9,196 nucleotides of DNA from contig CAKTFF010000059.1 of assembly GCA_934553185.1 (NCBI GenBank), positions 1-9,196 on the forward strand, read 5' to 3'. The notes under the pieces were generated by a model. The model was not told where the DNA came from and did no database searches. It was given only the letters and a program-made list of their open reading frames with translations. How positions within the stretch are numbered: the stretch's first letter is position 1; each line of letters starts with the position of its first letter. Shown here one piece after another: positions 6,700 to 9,196 of this stretch. This DNA is from an uncultured Devosia sp. (GTDB lineage Bacteria > Pseudomonadota > Alphaproteobacteria > Rhizobiales > Devosiaceae). Made by a program: the position numbers and the translations under genes.

Positions 6700-6728
6700 C
6701 AGGGAGCGTCACTACCACTCCGGCCGAT

Positions 6729-6757
6729 ACCCTCCCCCTGACGGGAGAGGGTCAGGG
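6729..6757. repeat. Overlapping alternative hairpins downstream of gltD (dispersed palindrome or terminator-like)
   Basis: Directly 3' of gltD, two stem-loops share bases. Hairpin A spans 6729-6752: the arms ACCCTCCCCC and GGGAGAGGGT pair over 10 positions with one C-A mismatch around a TGAC loop. Hairpin B uses CCCTGAC (6736-6742) and GTCAGGG (6751-6757), a perfect 7-bp stem around an 8-nt loop. The two cannot form at the same time. No U-tract follows hairpin A on the gltD strand, so it is not a canonical intrinsic terminator. The CCCTC/GAGGG composition resembles short palindromic intergenic repeats found in many alphaproteobacteria; membership of such a family is an inference. Confidence 0.55.
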
Positions 6758-6762
6758 CTTGG

Positions 6763-8190
6763 TTAGCGGGGCAGGTCGGTCTTGCCCATGAGGTCGAAGT
6801 CGATCGAGCGGGCAGCCTGGCGGCCTTCGCGAATAGCCCAGACGACCAAGGACTGGCCCCGGCGCATGTCACCAGCGGCATAAACCTTGTCGACCGTTGT
6901 CTTGTAGCTCAGCGTATCGGCAAAGAGGTTGCCGCGCTTGTCGAGCTGCGCGCCCAGTTCGGCGAGCATGCCGTCCTGGACGGGACCTGCGAAACCGATG
7001 GCCAACATAACCATGTCGGCCTTAATGACGAACTCAGTGCCTGGAATCGGCTGGCGCTTGCGATCGACGCGAGCGCATTCCACACCCGTCACCTGACCCT
7101 TGCTGTTGCCGATGATCTTCATCGTTCCGGCCGCAAACTCACGGATTGCGCCTTCGGCCTGGGAGGACGAGGTGCGCATCTTGACGGCCCAGTTTGGCCA
7201 GTTGGTCAGCTTGTTTTCCAACTCTGGCGGCATGGGGCGGACGTCGAGCTGGGTGACAGCAATGGCGCCCTGGCGGAACGAGGTGCCGACACAGTCGCTG
7301 GCCGTGTCACCGCCACCGACCACGACGACATGCTTGCCCGCTGCGGTGAGTTGGACTTGGCCGCTGATGTCCTCGCCGCCCAATCGCCGGTTCTGCTGAA
7401 CGAGGAAGGGCATGGCATAGTGAACGCCGTTGAGGTTTGTGCCTTCACTGTCGACAGCACGCGGCTTTTCGGCGCCGCCGGTGAGCAGTACGGCGTCATA
7501 TTGCGCCTGCAATTCTGAAAGCGGGCGGGAAACGCCAATATTTTCGTTGTAGTGGAAGGTGACGCCTTCGGCTTCCATCTGCCCTACGCGGAAGTCGATA
7601 TGGTTCTTTTCCATCTTGAAGTCGGGGATACCGTAGCGCATCAGCCCGCCCGCCTTCGGCTCGCGTTCATAAAGGTGAACATCGTGGCCAGCACGCGCCA
7701 ACTGCTGGGCTGCGGCCATGCCGGCCGGACCCGAGCCCACGATGGCGACGCTTTTGCCGGTTTTTGTCGGGTTGATCTGCGGCTTGGTCCAACCGTTGCG
7801 GATGGCGCGGTCGGCTATGGCCTGTTCGATGGTCTTGATGGCGACGGGGGCGTCTTCAAGGTTGAGCGTGCAGGCTTCTTCGCAGGGTGCGGGGCAGATA
7901 CGGCCGGTAAATTCGGGGAAATTGTTGGTGGAATGAAGGTTGCGCGCAGCCTCCTCCCAGTCATTGTTGAAGACCAGATCGTTCCAGTCCGGAATCTGGT
8001 TGTGGACCGGGCAGCCGGTATCGCCGTGGCAGAAGGGAATGCCGCAATCCATGCAGCGCGCCGCCTGATCAACGATGCGCCCTTCGGACATGGGGATGGT
8101 GAACTCGCCAAAATGGCGGATGCGGTCGGACGCTGGCTCGTAGCGCGGTTCTTCGCGTTCGATCTCGAGAAAGCCTGTTACCTTACCCAT
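6763..8190 (-). CDS. gltD: Glutamate synthase [NADPH] small (beta) subunit
   Basis: This subunit takes electrons from NADPH through FAD and passes them via iron-sulfur clusters to GltB, so that glutamine and 2-oxoglutarate yield two glutamates. The 475 residues match the usual length. The N-terminal Fe-S domain (about 20-135) has the Cys sets Cys46/49/54/60 ([15 protein letters not shown]) and Cys99/103/107 (CPAPCEEAC). The first FAD-binding motif is [14 protein letters not shown] (148-161), with [16 protein letters not shown] (174-189). The NADPH-binding motif is [12 protein letters not shown] (288-299), and the second FAD motif is [18 protein letters not shown] (436-453). The ATG (8188-8190) is preceded by AGGGAG with a 7-nt spacer. 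gltB lies 54 bp upstream on the same strand, the normal operon order. All key residues are present. Confidence 0.97.
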   Translation of the reverse strand: MGKVTGFLEIEREEPRYEPASDRIRHFGEFTIPMSEGRIVDQAARCMDCGIPFCHGDTGCPVHNQIPDWNDLVFNNDWEEAARNLHSTNNFPEFTGRICPAPCEEACTLNLEDAPVAIKTIEQAIADRAIRNGWTKPQINPTKTGKSVAIVGSGPAGMAAAQQLARAGHDVHLYEREPKAGGLMRYGIPDFKMEKNHIDFRVGQMEAEGVTFHYNENIGVSRPLSELQAQYDAVLLTGGAEKPRAVDSEGTNLNGVHYAMPFLVQQNRRLGGEDISGQVQLTAAGKHVVVVGGGDTASDCVGTSFRQGAIAVTQLDVRPMPPELENKLTNWPNWAVKMRTSSSQAEGAIREFAAGTMKIIGNSKGQVTGVECARVDRKRQPIPGTEFVIKADMVMLAIGFAGPVQDGMLAELGAQLDKRGNLFADTLSYKTTVDKVYAAGDMRRGQSLVVWAIREGRQAARSIDFDLMGKTDLPR

Positions 8191-8197
8191 GGGTGTG

Positions 8198-8203
8198 CTC
8201 CCT
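8198..8203 (-). promoter_or_regulatory. gltD ribosome binding site
   Basis: AGGGAG on the minus strand lies 7 nt before the gltD ATG. It gives gltD its own strong initiation site within the 54-bp gltB-gltD gap and confirms the start choice. Confidence 0.7.
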
Positions 8204-8244
8204 GGAATGGATGTCGATGGTGCGGAAGGGCTCGTGACGCATCA

Positions 8245-9196
8245 TCATTCTGCCGCCATAACTGCGCCATGAGTGCGCTTGTTCTGCATTTCCTGAAGGG
8301 CGCGGCGGTATTCGACCGGCATGACCTTGCGGAACTTGCCGCGCATTTCAGCCCAGTTCTCCAGAATGAACCGGGCACGATCGGAGCCGGTATAATGGAG
8401 GTGGTTGCTGATTAGCTGATGGAGGCGCTCATCGTCGTGCTTGCTCATGTCGCCTGAAATATCGACACGGCCATGCCATTCGAGGTCACCACCATGGTGG
8501 TGGTGCTTTTGCATCAGGGCTTCTTCTTCGGCCACAGGCTCAAGCTCGACCATGGCAAGGTTGCACCTGTCGCGGAAGGTTTCGTCTTCATCGAGCACAT
8601 AGGCGACGCCGCCACTCATGCCGGCAGCAAAGTTGCGCCCGGTCGGGCCGATGACGACAACAACGCCGCCGGTCATGTATTCGCAGCCGTGATCGCCGGT
8701 GCCTTCCACAACGGCGATTGCCCCAGAATTGCGCACGGCGAAGCGTTCACCGGCCACGCCGCGGAAATAGCACTCGCCCGCGATGGCGCCGTACAGCACA
8801 GTATTGCCGACGATGATGGACTTGGAGGGCTCAAAGCTCACCTTGTCCGAGGGGCGAACGACAATGCGGCCACCGGACAGACCCTTGCCGACATAGTCGT
8901 TGGCGTCGCCAACCATGTCGATCGAGATGCCTTTGGCGAGGAAGGCGCCGAAAGCCTGGCCGGCCGTGCCGTTGAGGCGGATCGAGATCGTGTCTTCCGG
9001 CAGCCCCTCATGCCCATAGCGGCGGGCGAGGGCGCCAGACAGCATGGCGCCGGCCGAGCGGTCGCGAGAACGGATCGGTAGTTCGATCTGCACGGGCGTG
9101 CCGTGTTCGAGCGCCGTTTGAGCGAGTTCGACCAGCTTGCGGTCGAGTACGGCTTCGAGGTGATGGTCCTGCGATTCCGAATGGTAGAGCGTGTCG
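8245..9196 (-). CDS. gltB: Glutamate synthase [NADPH] large (alpha) subunit, C-terminal part (5' end outside window)
   Basis: The frame is open from the right edge to a TGA at 8245-8247, giving the last 316 residues of a protein normally about 1,500 long. It is the C-terminal GXGXG beta-helix domain (PF01493), which packs between the amidotransferase and synthase parts and lines the ammonia channel. Repeated glycine-turn rungs are visible, e.g. LSGGRIVV, IVGNTVLYGAIAGECYFRG, GVAGERFAVRNSGAIAVVEG and GCEYMTGGVVVVIGPTGRNF. The acidic/hydrophobic segment LDEDETFRDRCNLAMVELEPV follows, then a C-terminal helical region (HQLISNHLHYTGSDRARFIL, ending VMAAE). The frame continues upstream past GTG 9093 with family-like sequence (LDRKLVELAQTALEHG), so that codon is internal. 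A run of four histidines followed by GGDLE is encoded at 8485-8505. gltD follows after 54 bp, completing the two-subunit enzyme. Confidence 0.97.
   Translation of the reverse strand, partial: DTLYHSESQDHHLEAVLDRKLVELAQTALEHGTPVQIELPIRSRDRSAGAMLSGALARRYGHEGLPEDTISIRLNGTAGQAFGAFLAKGISIDMVGDANDYVGKGLSGGRIVVRPSDKVSFEPSKSIIVGNTVLYGAIAGECYFRGVAGERFAVRNSGAIAVVEGTGDHGCEYMTGGVVVVIGPTGRNFAAGMSGGVAYVLDEDETFRDRCNLAMVELEPVAEEEALMQKHHHHGGDLEWHGRVDISGDMSKHDDERLHQLISNHLHYTGSDRARFILENWAEMRGKFRKVMPVEYRRALQEMQNKRTHGAVMAAE
8487..8502. repeat. 16-bp perfect palindrome inside gltB
   Basis: CACCACCATGGTGGTG is its own reverse complement. It lies within gltB and encodes part of the His-His-His-His-Gly-Gly stretch. 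CAC/CAT (His) followed by GGT (Gly) codons are complementary triplets, so the palindrome follows directly from codon choice. No regulatory role is supported. Confidence 0.6.

Noticed and set aside
7552..8415. 287-residue open frame on the plus strand across gltD and the gltB end
   Set aside because: It is antisense to two clearly conserved genes and crosses their intergenic gap. There is no ribosome site or family pattern, so it is a shadow frame.
8473..9081. 202-residue open frame on the plus strand inside gltB
   Set aside because: It is antisense to the conserved GXGXG domain. The Gly/Ala/Asp-rich product is explained by the complement of gltB codons.
1..9196. Search for mobile elements, CRISPR arrays, tRNA/rRNA genes, toxin-antitoxin or defence systems
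   Set aside because: No transposase, integrase, direct repeat array, tRNA-like fold or defence-type gene is apparent. All long frames are accounted for by envelope and core metabolic genes.

Overview
The window is a GC-rich, densely packed chromosomal segment that reads as an alphaproteobacterium. Gene families and layout fit Hyphomicrobiales (Rhizobiales), perhaps a Devosia-like lineage. The evidence is an NfeD-type protein, a putative beta-barrel outer-membrane protein next to galU, an alphaproteobacterial MltB-type lytic transglycosylase followed by a DUF459 SGNH hydrolase, and a proteobacterial NADPH-type gltBD pair. The genus is inferred from gene content only; no rRNA or other decisive marker is present.

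Layout from left to right. The 3' end of an nfeD-like membrane gene (+) enters from the left edge. After a 69-bp gap comes a secreted beta-barrel protein (+, TTG start). It converges, with 6 bp between stop codons, on galU (-, TTG start behind a strong Shine-Dalgarno). A 110-bp divergent region separates galU from galE (+). One base after galE the lytic transglycosylase gene (+) begins, followed 53 bp later by the SGNH hydrolase gene (+). The stop codon of that gene abuts the stop codon of hpt (-). A 128-bp gap with two small inverted-repeat structures follows, then gltD (-) and the C-terminal third or less of gltB (-), which is cut by the right edge.

How the genes work together. GalU makes UDP-glucose and GalE interconverts UDP-glucose and UDP-galactose, supplying sugar donors for exopolysaccharide, LPS or other surface glycans. 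The beta-barrel protein, the lytic transglycosylase and the SGNH hydrolase are predicted to act in the outer membrane and periplasm, so positions 375-6094 form a cell-envelope block. Hpt (purine salvage) and GltBD (ammonium assimilation) are housekeeping genes on the opposite strand.

I saw no RNA gene, insertion sequence, prophage, CRISPR array or toxin-antitoxin pair, and no convincing new system. The points most worth a second look are the uncharacterised transglycosylase/SGNH pair and an unusual active-site-proximal segment in the transglycosylase. Others are possible cell-cycle (CtrA/CcrM) sites ahead of the beta-barrel gene, and two mutually exclusive hairpins downstream of gltD.
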